Source: an uncultured Dehalococcoidia bacterium (GTDB taxonomy: Bacteria > Chloroflexota > Dehalococcoidia > Lucifugimonadales > UBA3495). Taken from it: a stretch of 64,000 bases of DNA. Every line of letters starts with the position of its first letter. The first letter of the stretch is position 1. A program made the translations under genes and the position numbers. Under the pieces are notes generated by a model. That model saw only the letters and a program-made list of their open reading frames with translations. It did not search any database and had not been told where the DNA came from. Of this stretch, positions 1-7,710 are shown piece by piece. Location: the NCBI GenBank assembly GCA_958295765.1, contig CATQHB010000002.1, forward strand, positions 462,424 through 526,423, given 5' to 3'.

Positions 1-53
1 GGGTTGTCGACGGTTGCCTGGGTTGCCCTGGTTAACACTCAATTGCCCGGCGG
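1..53 (+). repeat. Tail of a MITE-like element cut by the window edge
   Basis: The first ~50 bases match the tail that follows the 97-bp inverted-repeat element elsewhere in the window (after 3648, 47549 and 61750): a run of GGTTGCC-type units, then GGTTAA and a CAATTGCCCGG-like end. The body of this copy would lie before base 1, which cannot be seen. Confidence 0.5.
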
Positions 54-133
54 TTCACCCGCGTGAAGGTGTAAATCCCGCCCGGACGCTGGTATAATGC
101 TACCCAATCAACCGGATTATTGGAGAGCTTTTT

Positions 134-358
134 GTGCTGAAACAGAGAAATGACGGAACCTCGAACCGGGGAGAGAGCCGGCGCAGTTTCCTGACCAAGC
201 TGGGAATCGGCGTCGCCGCCCTGGCCGGCGCGTCGGCCGGGCTGACCCGGTTGGGCCGGAACTCGGCACCGCCGACCACCCAGGACTTTCCCGGCCCCGA
301 TTCCATTTTCCACCCGGCTCAAGACCCGCGCACCGATCCCCGCCGGGGCCGGCTTTAA
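134..358 (+). CDS. Small protein with a twin-arginine (Tat) signal
   Basis: A 74-residue product starting at GTG, with GGAGAG at 122-127 six bases upstream. Residues 16-40 form a typical Tat signal: the SRRSFLTKLG motif followed by an Ala/Gly-rich hydrophobic stretch. After it come only about 35 polar, proline-rich residues with no recognisable domain. It is probably exported or membrane-anchored by the Tat route. Tiny Tat-signal proteins are known beside redox enzymes, but none is adjacent here, so no function is assigned. It could be a decayed remnant of a longer exported protein. The good Shine-Dalgarno and intact signal argue that it is translated. It points towards mutL, which is convergent. 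Confidence 0.55.
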   Translation: MLKQRNDGTSNRGESRRSFLTKLGIGVAALAGASAGLTRLGRNSAPPTTQDFPGPDSIFHPAQDPRTDPRRGRL

Positions 359-425
359 GAACCGGGGATTACCGGCGGTCAATTCATAACTCCCGATGCG
401 TCGCTGATAATCCTCAATTCCTGAA

Positions 426-2189
426 TCAGCGCCGCCCGAACTCCCGCTCCATGTGGTAGGAACTGAAATGAATCAGGGTGGGGCGACCGTGGGGACAGGT
501 ATGGGGGTTGTCGGTAACCTCCAGTTGCTCCAGCAGGGAGCGCATCTCCGCCTCGGTCATTGACTGGCCGGCGCGGATGGCGCTGTGGCAGGCTACGGAT
601 GCGGCCAGGATGTCCCCCCGTTCCCGCAGCAAACCATCAAAGGCCACCAGATCCAGCACGTCCAGCAGCGACTTGCCCGGATCCTGGGTGACCAGAATGG
701 CCGGCACCGCCCTTACCAGGTAGCTGTTCTCCCCAAAATGCTCCAACTCATACCCGTAGGTCTGGAGAAACTCCCGGTGAGCCTCCAGCGTAGCCACCTG
801 CCCCGGCGTCAATTCCACCGCCACCGGAGACAGCAGGGGTTGAGACTGGACTTCCCGTTGGGCGGCGCGGCGGACAATCCGGTCGAACAGTACCCGCTCG
901 TGGGCGGCGTGCTGGTCCACCAGGTACATTCCGTCCGGGCTTTCCGCCACAATGTAGGTCAGCCGAACCTGGCCCACCACCCGCAGGGCGGGCAGGGCCT
1001 GTTGGGGCGTAAGCGCCGCATCCGGCGGCCCGGCCCCGTCCAACCCGGCATCGACCCGGTTATCGCCACCAGCCGCCGGCCGGCTATCCCCGGAGGCACC
1101 GGCATCAAACTGACTGCGGAAAAAGCCGCGCCCAACATTCGCTCCCGAAAAGGGCGCCCAAGTCCCGCGCCGCTCAGCCCCCAACTCCGGCACCGGGGCC
1201 GCAGATACCAGGGCCGACCGAACCGCCCGTTGCAGGGTGGAATAAACCTTGCCCTCCTGGTGAAAGCGCACTTCCCGCTTGGCCGGGTGGGAGTTAACGT
1301 CCACGTCGCCATAGGGCAGGACCAGGTTGAGCGCCGCGATAGGGTAGCGCTTTTCCGGCAGCAGCCCGTGATAAGCCTCTTCCAGGGCAAAGGTCAGCAT
1401 CCGGTTCTGAATCCAGCGGCGGTTGATGAAAAAGGTCATGTAGCTACGATTGGCCCGGTGCAGGCTGGGCGCGCTGGCAAATCCCTCCACCCGGTAGCCG
1501 GTCTCCGGGTCTGCCCCGGAAACTGCCAGCATCCCGGCGGCCACCGCCGCGCCGTACACCGCCAGCAGCGGGTCGGCGTCCCGGCCGCTGCCGGGAGTCG
1601 CCAGGCTCTGCCGTTCCCCCACCGCCAGGCGGAAGGCGATTTCCGGGTAGGCCAGGGCATAGCGGGCCACCAGGTCGTGGATGCGGCCGGCTTCGGCGGC
1701 GGCGGACTTGAGGAACTTGCGGCGGGCCGGCAGGTTGCCGAACAGGTCGGCCACCACCACCGAGGTTCCCGGCGGGCTGCCCCGGGCGCCGTCGCCCACC
1801 GGCCGGCCCCAGGCAAACTCGGTGAAGTAGCCCATGTCCTCGGCATCGGGCCGGGTGGTCAGGGTCATTTTGGAAACGGCGGCAATGCTGGGCAGGGCCT
1901 CGCCGCGAAAACCCAGGGTGGCGATGGCGTCCAGCGCTTCGGGAGCGTCCAGTTTGCTGGTGGCGTGGTGTTGAAAGGCCAGGGGCGCCTCCGCGGCCGG
2001 GATGCCGGAACCGTCGTCGGTAACCCGGATCTCCTCGATGCCGCCGCCCTTGATTTCAACGGTAATGCGGGAGGAACCGGCGTCAATGGAGTTTTCCACC
2101 AACTCCTTGACCACCGACACCGGACGTTCTACCACCTCCCCGGCGGCAATCTGGGCGGCAAGTTCCGGGGACAGCAGTTTGATAGTCAT
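426..2189 (-). CDS. mutL: DNA mismatch repair protein MutL
   Basis: A 587-residue MutL, the GHKL ATPase that couples mismatch recognition by MutS to downstream repair. The N-terminal ATPase motifs are clear: ELVENSIDAG near residue 30 (motif I), DDGSGI near 58-63 (motif II) and GFRGEALPSI near 93-102 (motif III). The C-terminal domain carries DQHAAHERVLFD and, near the end, ACHSAIRAGQ and CPHGRPT. These are the metal-binding motifs of the endonuclease-type MutL found in bacteria without MutH, though the second Glu of the DQHA(x)2E(x)4E motif is Asp here. The start is ATG with AGGAAC seven bases upstream. mutS lies further upstream on the same strand, separated by a HAD gene and the ArsC-like gene, so the two repair genes are near each other but not strictly adjacent. 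Confidence 0.97.
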   Translation of the reverse strand: MTIKLLSPELAAQIAAGEVVERPVSVVKELVENSIDAGSSRITVEIKGGGIEEIRVTDDGSGIPAAEAPLAFQHHATSKLDAPEALDAIATLGFRGEALPSIAAVSKMTLTTRPDAEDMGYFTEFAWGRPVGDGARGSPPGTSVVVADLFGNLPARRKFLKSAAAEAGRIHDLVARYALAYPEIAFRLAVGERQSLATPGSGRDADPLLAVYGAAVAAGMLAVSGADPETGYRVEGFASAPSLHRANRSYMTFFINRRWIQNRMLTFALEEAYHGLLPEKRYPIAALNLVLPYGDVDVNSHPAKREVRFHQEGKVYSTLQRAVRSALVSAAPVPELGAERRGTWAPFSGANVGRGFFRSQFDAGASGDSRPAAGGDNRVDAGLDGAGPPDAALTPQQALPALRVVGQVRLTYIVAESPDGMYLVDQHAAHERVLFDRIVRRAAQREVQSQPLLSPVAVELTPGQVATLEAHREFLQTYGYELEHFGENSYLVRAVPAILVTQDPGKSLLDVLDLVAFDGLLRERGDILAASVACHSAIRAGQSMTEAEMRSLLEQLEVTDNPHTCPHGRPTLIHFSSYHMEREFGRR

Positions 2190-2255
2190 AGGGCGGTTCC
2201 TGGCGCGAATCCGGCGGCGCTAATCAGGGCGATTGCCAAGGCACAAGTTGGCTCT

Positions 2256-2462
2256 CCCTCGGGCGAGTTGACTCTCCCCGCTCATCCTGAGCCGGTCGAA
2301 GGATGATATGGCGGTGGTTCGACAAGCTCCACCATGAGCGGGTTCTATGCCGGCCGGCCCCCTCGGGCGAGTTGACTCTCCCCGCTCATCCTGAGCCGGT
2401 CGAAGGATGATATGGCGGTGGTTCGACAAGCTCACCATGAGCGGGTTCTATGCCGGCAGGCC
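2256..2462. repeat. Tandem ~104-bp duplication containing family-B inverted repeats
   Basis: Two near-identical copies (2256-2359 and 2360-2462) start CCCTCGGGCGAGTTGACTC. Each includes a CTCATCCTGAGCCGGTCGAA arm and a later GGTTCGACAAGCTC-CATGAGCGG arm, the genome-wide family-B inverted repeat. Copy 1 has one extra C in the second arm. No gene is visible in 2190-2475. Confidence 0.85.
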
Positions 2463-2475
2463 CCCGGCTTCCAAG

Positions 2476-2913
2476 TTAAAAGAGGGGCAGAACGGTGCCT
2501 TTGGCGCGATACTGCTTATCCTCAGAGGTGCCGGCGGTGGCAAAGTCGCAGACGATTTGATAGACCCGGTCCATTTGCTGGTCCACGTTGCGGGCAAAGA
2601 AATAGGGGGGAACCCAGGCCCCGCCAAAGGCGGCTACCACTTCCGGGTAGTCGTCAATCACGAACTCCGGCTCAAAGGGAATCCGCAACTCCTCCAGCCG
2701 CTCGTGAAAATGGTGGGTAGGCTTTTCGTAAACCCCGCTGATGAAGGGGTTAAGTTGGTGTTTCTCGATAACTTCCCAACGCTCGCCCATCCCGGACCAG
2801 ATATAGATTTCGTGCTTGTCGTCCAGGAGTTTCTGAAAGGTCTCTTTGGTGCCCGGTCGCAGGGTGTCATCCAGTCCCAAAATGGTGTAGTCCACATCGA
2901 AAAATATCTTCAT
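2476..2913 (-). CDS. HAD-superfamily phosphatase-like protein
   Basis: A 145-residue single-domain HAD-fold protein. The N-terminus reads KIFFDVDYTILG, i.e. HAD motif I DxD (D6, D8) with the nucleophile Asp first. Motif II is the Ser in YIWSG near residue 40, and an acidic motif IV, FVIDDYPE, lies near residue 88. It is short, with no obvious cap domain, so it may act on a phosphoprotein, nucleotide or sugar phosphate; the substrate cannot be read from sequence. A divergent AT-rich stretch of about 100 bases upstream could hold its promoter. It sits between mutL and the selenoprotein candidate, all on the minus strand. Confidence 0.75.
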   Translation of the reverse strand: MKIFFDVDYTILGLDDTLRPGTKETFQKLLDDKHEIYIWSGMGERWEVIEKHQLNPFISGVYEKPTHHFHERLEELRIPFEPEFVIDDYPEVVAAFGGAWVPPYFFARNVDQQMDRVYQIVCDFATAGTSEDKQYRAKGTVLPLF

Positions 2914-3136
2914 CGTCCGACGTCAGTCTCCCCGGCAATTAAGGTACTAAAAGAGTATCACAAAAGATAATATGTAAACAAGCCTAACATTGACTTTTAT
3001 CAAGAGAAATGCCGGGCTATCGCCGGTGGGTTATTCCCGTCAGGATTCAATGCTTTCCGCCGACACCAAGGCGGGTTAGAAACCCGCCCGGTCGCCGTCA
3101 ATTTTCCAAAAACCGTAGTCCCGGGGAGAACCGGCG

Positions 3137-3496
3137 TCAGCCCAAATCAGCCAAAGCCTGCTCCAGGGCCTTCAGGTTGGAGCCAATCAGGAGCCGGTCG
3201 CCCAGCCGGGTTACCGGACGGCGGATGAGGCGCGGTTCCTGGAGCATCAGGCGCAGCAACTCGGCGTCGGGCAAGTCCTGGCCGGCCAGGCCCAGCTTTT
3301 TCAGGCTGGGGCTGCGCCAGGCGAAAAGGTCGGACAGGGGCGCCAGCGCCGCCAGTTCGTTAAGCTCCGCCTCGCCGAACGGTTCCTTAAAGTAGTCCCG
3401 TTCCGCCAAGTCCAGCCCCTTTTGTAAGAGCAACTCTCTTACCTTGCGGCAGGAGGATCAACGGGGCCACCAGTAGAAAGCAGCTTGATTACTCAT
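3137..3496 (-). CDS. ArsC/Spx-like thioredoxin-fold protein, candidate selenoprotein (UxxC)
   Basis: Read through one in-frame TGA, this is a 119-residue ArsC/Spx-family protein. It starts at ATG 3496, with GGAGG at 3502-3506 five bases upstream. Codon 13 is TGA (3458-3460). It sits exactly where the family has its catalytic Cys: WWPR-U-SSCRKVRELL, giving U13-S-S-C16 in place of CxxC. The rest is typical: a RDYFKEPF segment near 40, LGLAGQDL in the middle and the RRPV segment near 97. Total length matches the family (about 115-120). A 7-bp perfect hairpin begins 15 bases after the TGA (separate entry). Family members reduce arsenate or act as Spx-like regulators; the actual substrate is unknown. 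The alternative is a nonsense mutation, but both sides of the TGA are conserved and in frame. Confidence 0.82.
3424..3442 (-). promoter_or_regulatory. Candidate bacterial SECIS element of the ArsC-like gene
   Basis: On the minus strand the mRNA can form GUAAGAG-AGUUG-CUCUUAC, a perfect 7-bp stem with a 5-base loop. It lies 15 bases after the UGA codon, so the loop starts 22 bases downstream. Published bacterial SECIS models call for a hairpin 16-37 bases from UGA to the loop and a G among the first two loop bases. Here the second loop base is G. Confidence 0.75.
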
Positions 3497-3550
3497 ATAA
3501 ACCTCCGGGCTATCGGCCGGGCAATTGCCTTATAAACCGGCACTATAAAC

Positions 3551-3648
3551 CCGTCGTTCCGGCGAAAGCCGGAATCCAGAACGCTCGGTAGCCGGCACGC
3601 TCTTTTCCCGGAGAATTTCCTGGATTCCGGCTTTCGCCGGAACGACGG
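3551..3648. repeat. MITE-like 97-bp inverted-repeat element, copy 1
   Basis: Terminal arms CCGTCGTTCCGGCGAAAGCC and its complement at the right end, with GGAATCCAG/CTGGATTCC continuing the stem. The unpaired centre carries CTCGGTAGCCGGCACGCTCTT. One of seven copies, all 97-98 bp. It is followed by GGTTGCCTGGGTTGCCC, the usual tail. The rest of 3497-3820 shows no gene. Confidence 0.85.
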
Positions 3649-3820
3649 TTGCCTGGGTTGCCCTGTGCCATTGCCCTTCCTTCCGGTATTTTAGCCAGCG
3701 CCGGCGGCAAACTGAAAGGGTTTAGCGGGCCGTTGTTGGCGAATTATGCGGTTCACCCCTACACCGGGTTAAGGGCGGGATTAGGGGGAGACGCAAAACC
3801 AGGCGAGGCCCAACCCGCTT

Positions 3821-6535
3821 TTAACCGAACCCGTCCTCCGGGTTGCGGGCCTTCTGCTGTAGTTCGTACAGCTTGTTGATGGCCTCCAGGGGGGTCAAGT
3901 TGGGGATGTCCAGGGCCAGCACCGCGTCGGTAACCGGCTGGTCCGGCTGGAACAGGGGCATTTGCCGCGCCGCCGGGTCATGGCGGCGGCCCGACTCGGC
4001 GGCGCCCCGGTTGGCGCCCCGGTTGACGCCCCGGTTGACGCCGGTAGAAGGGCCGGGCTGCTCCAGTTCCTGCAACACCTCCCAGGCCCGGTTGACCACC
4101 GACCGGGGCAGGCCGGCCAGTTGAGCTACGTGGACGCCATAGCTGCGGTCGGCGCCGCCGGCTACAATGCGGTGCAGAAAGACCACCCGGCCCTCCTCTT
4201 CGGTAACCGCCACGCTGTAGTTGCGCACGCCGGGCAGGGTCTGGGCCAGTTCGGTCAGTTCGTGGTAGTGGGTGGCAAACAGGGACTTGCAGCCCAGCCG
4301 CGGGTCGTTGTGCAGATGCTCAATAACCGACCGGGCAATGGAAAGGCCGTCATAGGTGCTGGTGCCCCGGCCAATTTCGTCCAGAATGACCAGGGAACGG
4401 GGGGTAGCCTGATTCAGAATCGCCGCCGTCTCCACCATCTCCACCATAAAGGTGGACTGGCCGGTAGCCAAATCATCCTGTAGGCCCACGCGAGTAAATA
4501 TCCGGTCCACCAAGCCGATTCGGGCCTCGGCGGCCGGTACAAAACTGCCGATTTGGGCCAGCAGGACGATTATGGCCGTCTGCCGGATGTAGGTTGACTT
4601 GCCGGCCATGTTGGGGCCGGTGAGGACGATAATCCGGGCGTCTTCGTTGGATAGGCGCACGTCGTTGGGAACGTAGGCCCCGGCGCCCAGGGTTCGCTCC
4701 ACCACCGGATGCCGTCCGTCCTTGATGCTGATGGCGTTGTCCCGGTCCAGCCGGGGCCGGACGTAGCCGTACTGCACCGCTACTTCGGCCAGGGCGGAAA
4801 AAACATCCACCGCGGCGATGGCCGCCGCCAGCCGGCCAATCGGCTCGGCGTAGTTCCCCACCTGGAGGCACACCTGCCGGAACAGGTTGCGCTCCATTTC
4901 CTGAATCCGCTCCCGCGCGTTGAGCACCAGGGACTCGTACTCCTTGAGTTCGGGAACGATGTACCGCTCGCCGTTAGCCAGGGTCTGGCGGCGGATGTAG
5001 TCATCGGGAACCTGGCCCAGATTGGCCCGGCTCACCTCAATGTAGTAGCCAAACACCTGGTTATAGCCGACCCGCAGGTTGCGGATGCCGGTGCGCTCCC
5101 GTTCCCGCGCCTCCAGCCCGGCGATAAAACCCCGGGCGTCCCGGGAGGCTGCCTTCAGCTCATCCAACTCCGGTGAGAAACCCTCCCGGATAATGTTGCC
5201 CTCGCCCACGTTGCCGGCCGGTTCCGGGGCAATGGCCTCAGCCACCAGGGTAGCTACGTCAGGCACTGGCGCCAACTGCCGGAACAGCCAGGCCACCCGC
5301 TCGGTGTCTGTCTCTTTCAGGGTAGCCGCCAATTGCGCTGCGGCCTCAATGCCGGTTTTCAGCGCAATCAACTCCCGGGGCGCCACCGTGCCGGCTTGAA
5401 TTCGGCCCAGGATTCGCTCCAGGTCGGCGATGCCGGCCAGGGTGGAACGGGCGTCGCTGCGCCGGAACGCGTCGGCAAAGTAATGCTCCACCGTGTCCTG
5501 GCGTTGTTCCAGTCCCTCCAGTTGCAGCAAGGGTTGGCCCAGCCAGCGGCGCAGCAGTCGCCCGCCCATAGGGGTGCGGGTAACGTCCAGGGCGGTCAGC
5601 AGGGACAGTTGCCGGTTCTCCCACCGCCCGGCCTGAAACAACTCCAGGTTGCGGCGGGTCTGCGCGTCCAGCACCATATAGGCGGCGGTGGAGTAAACGC
5701 TGAGGGGAGCCAGCCGGGGTTGGCCGGTTTTGTAAGTCTGCCCCAGGTAGTCCAGGATTGCGCCGGCGGCCCGCACCGCCAGGGGCAGATTTTCACAGCC
5801 AAAGGACTCCAAAGAGCGGATGGCGTAGTGGGAGAGCAGGGCCTCTGTCGCCAGGTCCAGGTCAAAGGTGGCCGGATTGAGTTGCGTCAGGGGGTAGCCG
5901 TGAGCGTCCGGCGCGCCGCCGTCCGGGGCCGCATTGAAAGAGTTGGCGAAGGAATGGACCGCGCCGTTGACCCCGCTATTATTCCCGCCGGCCCAGCCGG
6001 GCAAAGCATCGCCGGCCGGGATGAGGATTTCCGCCGGGGCGATGCGTTCCAGTTCCGGCAGCAGCCGTTCCGCGTCCAGTTGGGTGGCGGCAAACTCGCC
6101 GGTGGTGATGTCCACGTAGGCCAGCCCCACCGCCGGCCCGTCTTCAACGACGGCGGACAGGTAGTTGTTGGCCTTCTGCTCCAGCAGGGAGGTCTCCACC
6201 ACGGTGCCGGGGGTAACTACCCGCACCACGTCCCGCTCCACCAGGCCCCGGGAGGTGGCCGGGTCGGTAAGCTGTTCGCAGATGGCTACCTTGTGGCCCT
6301 TCTTGATGAGCCGCGCCAGGTAGGATTCCAGGGCGTGGGCCGGGACGCCGGCCATGGGGATTTTCAGGTTCTTGCCCATAGTGCGGGAGGTGAGGGTAAT
6401 CTCCAACTCCCTGGCGGCCAGCTGAGCGTCATCGTCAAAAGTTTCGTAAAAGTCGCCCAGCCGGAACAGCACCAGGGCGTCCGGGTAGGCGTTCTTAATC
6501 TTGAGGTATTGGCGGCGTACCGGTGTCACAATCAC
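3821..6535 (-). CDS. mutS: DNA mismatch repair protein MutS
   Basis: A 904-residue MutS, the mismatch-recognition ATPase. The mismatch-reading FYE motif is at residues 29-31 (GDFYETF). Domain V has Walker A GPNMAGKSTYIRQ, Walker B VILDEIGRGTSTYDG and the ATPHxHEL-type segment LFATHYHELTEL. It starts at GTG 6535, with a second in-frame GTG two codons later. Between the ATPase domain and the C-terminal helical tail there is an unusual short repeat reading NRGV/NRGA several times (around 4003-4045), encoded by a 12-bp tandem repeat, where orthologs normally have a variable linker. Works with MutL at 426-2189. Confidence 0.98.
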   Translation of the reverse strand: MIVTPVRRQYLKIKNAYPDALVLFRLGDFYETFDDDAQLAARELEITLTSRTMGKNLKIPMAGVPAHALESYLARLIKKGHKVAICEQLTDPATSRGLVERDVVRVVTPGTVVETSLLEQKANNYLSAVVEDGPAVGLAYVDITTGEFAATQLDAERLLPELERIAPAEILIPAGDALPGWAGGNNSGVNGAVHSFANSFNAAPDGGAPDAHGYPLTQLNPATFDLDLATEALLSHYAIRSLESFGCENLPLAVRAAGAILDYLGQTYKTGQPRLAPLSVYSTAAYMVLDAQTRRNLELFQAGRWENRQLSLLTALDVTRTPMGGRLLRRWLGQPLLQLEGLEQRQDTVEHYFADAFRRSDARSTLAGIADLERILGRIQAGTVAPRELIALKTGIEAAAQLAATLKETDTERVAWLFRQLAPVPDVATLVAEAIAPEPAGNVGEGNIIREGFSPELDELKAASRDARGFIAGLEARERERTGIRNLRVGYNQVFGYYIEVSRANLGQVPDDYIRRQTLANGERYIVPELKEYESLVLNARERIQEMERNLFRQVCLQVGNYAEPIGRLAAAIAAVDVFSALAEVAVQYGYVRPRLDRDNAISIKDGRHPVVERTLGAGAYVPNDVRLSNEDARIIVLTGPNMAGKSTYIRQTAIIVLLAQIGSFVPAAEARIGLVDRIFTRVGLQDDLATGQSTFMVEMVETAAILNQATPRSLVILDEIGRGTSTYDGLSIARSVIEHLHNDPRLGCKSLFATHYHELTELAQTLPGVRNYSVAVTEEEGRVVFLHRIVAGGADRSYGVHVAQLAGLPRSVVNRAWEVLQELEQPGPSTGVNRGVNRGANRGAAESGRRHDPAARQMPLFQPDQPVTDAVLALDIPNLTPLEAINKLYELQQKARNPEDGFG
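3998..4046. repeat. 12-bp tandem repeat inside mutS
   Basis: About four imperfect units of GCCCCGGTTG(G/A)C encode repeated Asn-Arg-Gly-(Val/Ala) on the minus strand. In-frame copy-number changes would lengthen or shorten the MutS linker by four residues. Confidence 0.75.
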
Positions 6536-6692
6536 CCCGCAGACTGGGTATGCGTTAATTCTACCCCTTTCCCGTCAGTGGAACAAAGGGATAATGCAGG
6601 GTGGATGTGACTAAAACGGAGGATATTCCTCAACATTCGTTGGTGTTGCTTGCGTTGGTATTGCTTGCCCGGCCACGCTTTGTTGACCGGTA

Positions 6693-6813
6693 GGGGTGGT
6701 TCGCGAACCGCCCCCGTTCCGTTGTCAGGACGGTTCAACTATGGCGGAGTCGGTTCTCCGAGCGGAAGTTGCCGTTGCCGGGTAGGGGCAGTTCGCGAAC
6801 TGCCCCTACCCGG
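6693..6813. repeat. Two hairpins of the TTCGCGAA family
   Basis: 6693-6714 reads GGGGTGGTTCGCGAACCGCCCC and 6778-6813 is a longer near-perfect palindrome with a TTCGCGAA centre flanked by GGGTAGGGGCAG and its complement. The gap 6536-6872 shows no gene. The second palindrome could work as a bidirectional terminator at the end of the 6873-10551 operon. Confidence 0.65.
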
Positions 6814-6872
6814 TGAAAATACCAACCAGCGCTGAAAATCCCTGAAGTTGAAAATACCGGAAAGCGGGCCGG

Positions 6873-7652
6873 CTACTCCTTCCAGAAACGCTCTTCCCGG
6901 AACTGCCAGCCCTGGGGGACAACCATCTCCTTTACGGCGGCAATCATCCCGGGGTGGCCGCAGGTGTAAACCATAGTATCGTCCTGGGGCAGGTCGAACT
7001 CGGCCAGGTAGCGCTCGGTGATGTGATTGAGCCGGCCGGTTACGCCAGTCCAGCCGGCGTTGCGCGGGTCTGCCGGGCGGCTTACCGCCGCCACGAACTT
7101 GACACATTCCGGGTGATTGGCCGCCAACTCGGCCAGTTCGGTATCGTAAGTAAGCTCATCCTGAAAGCTGGCGCCCAGCAGGACGTAGAAATAGTGGCCC
7201 TGGCCGCCCTGGTGCAGGTACTCCCGGATGATGCTCAGGTAAGGGCCTACGCCGGTTACCGTCGCCAGCATCAGGTGGTGATGCACCTTTTCGTTCAGGA
7301 CGAACAGGCCCTTGGGCCGGGGACGGAGGGACATAGTATCGCCGTCCTTCAGTTCCCACATCTTGGGGGTCAATTCGCCCTCGGGAACCAGTTCTACGAA
7401 AATCTCCAGCAGGGGTTCGTAGGGCGCGGACACGATGGAATAGGCCCGCTCAACGCCCTCTTTCCCCAGGGTGCAATACTGGCCCGGCTTGAAATTAAAG
7501 GGGCCGTTCTGGGGTTCCAGCTTGATAATCATCAGGTCGTCGGTGATGTCCCGGCGGGACACCAGCTTGGCCTGGGGCAAGCGGTCGGTTCGGTAGCTGG
7601 GGCGGCCTCCGGTAGATTCGTCGACGGCTACGTTGTCGCTGTTGGATGTCAT
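6873..7652 (-). CDS. Ferredoxin-NAD(P)+ reductase-like FAD oxidoreductase
   Basis: A 259-residue protein of the ferredoxin reductase fold, moving electrons between a pyridine nucleotide and an iron-sulfur partner. An FAD-binding beta-barrel is visible: FKPGQYCTLG near residue 60, then the RAYSIVSAPYE segment (RxYS-type FAD motif) near 75. The NAD(P) domain follows, with TGVGPYLSIIREYL and a CGHPGMI motif near residue 233. It is preceded by AGGTG ten bases from the ATG. It lies 58 bases downstream of the NuoG/FdhA-like gene on the same strand, which suggests one operon and direct electron exchange with it. Whether NADH or NADPH is used cannot be told. Confidence 0.88.
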   Translation of the reverse strand: MTSNSDNVAVDESTGGRPSYRTDRLPQAKLVSRRDITDDLMIIKLEPQNGPFNFKPGQYCTLGKEGVERAYSIVSAPYEPLLEIFVELVPEGELTPKMWELKDGDTMSLRPRPKGLFVLNEKVHHHLMLATVTGVGPYLSIIREYLHQGGQGHYFYVLLGASFQDELTYDTELAELAANHPECVKFVAAVSRPADPRNAGWTGVTGRLNHITERYLAEFDLPQDDTMVYTCGHPGMIAAVKEMVVPQGWQFREERFWKE

Positions 7653-7710
7653 CCGCTTAATTCACCTCAAAAGTTATCACGCCTGAAAAGTTATAAAGGG
7701 GGTATCCGGT

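Noticed and set aside
585-2306. Long plus-strand open frame over mutL
   Set aside because: It is antisense to mutL, has low-complexity Gly/Arg/Gln composition and no recognisable domain; a GC-rich shadow frame.
5333-6610. Long plus-strand open frame over mutS
   Set aside because: Antisense shadow of the clearly functional mutS gene, with no domain or ribosome site.
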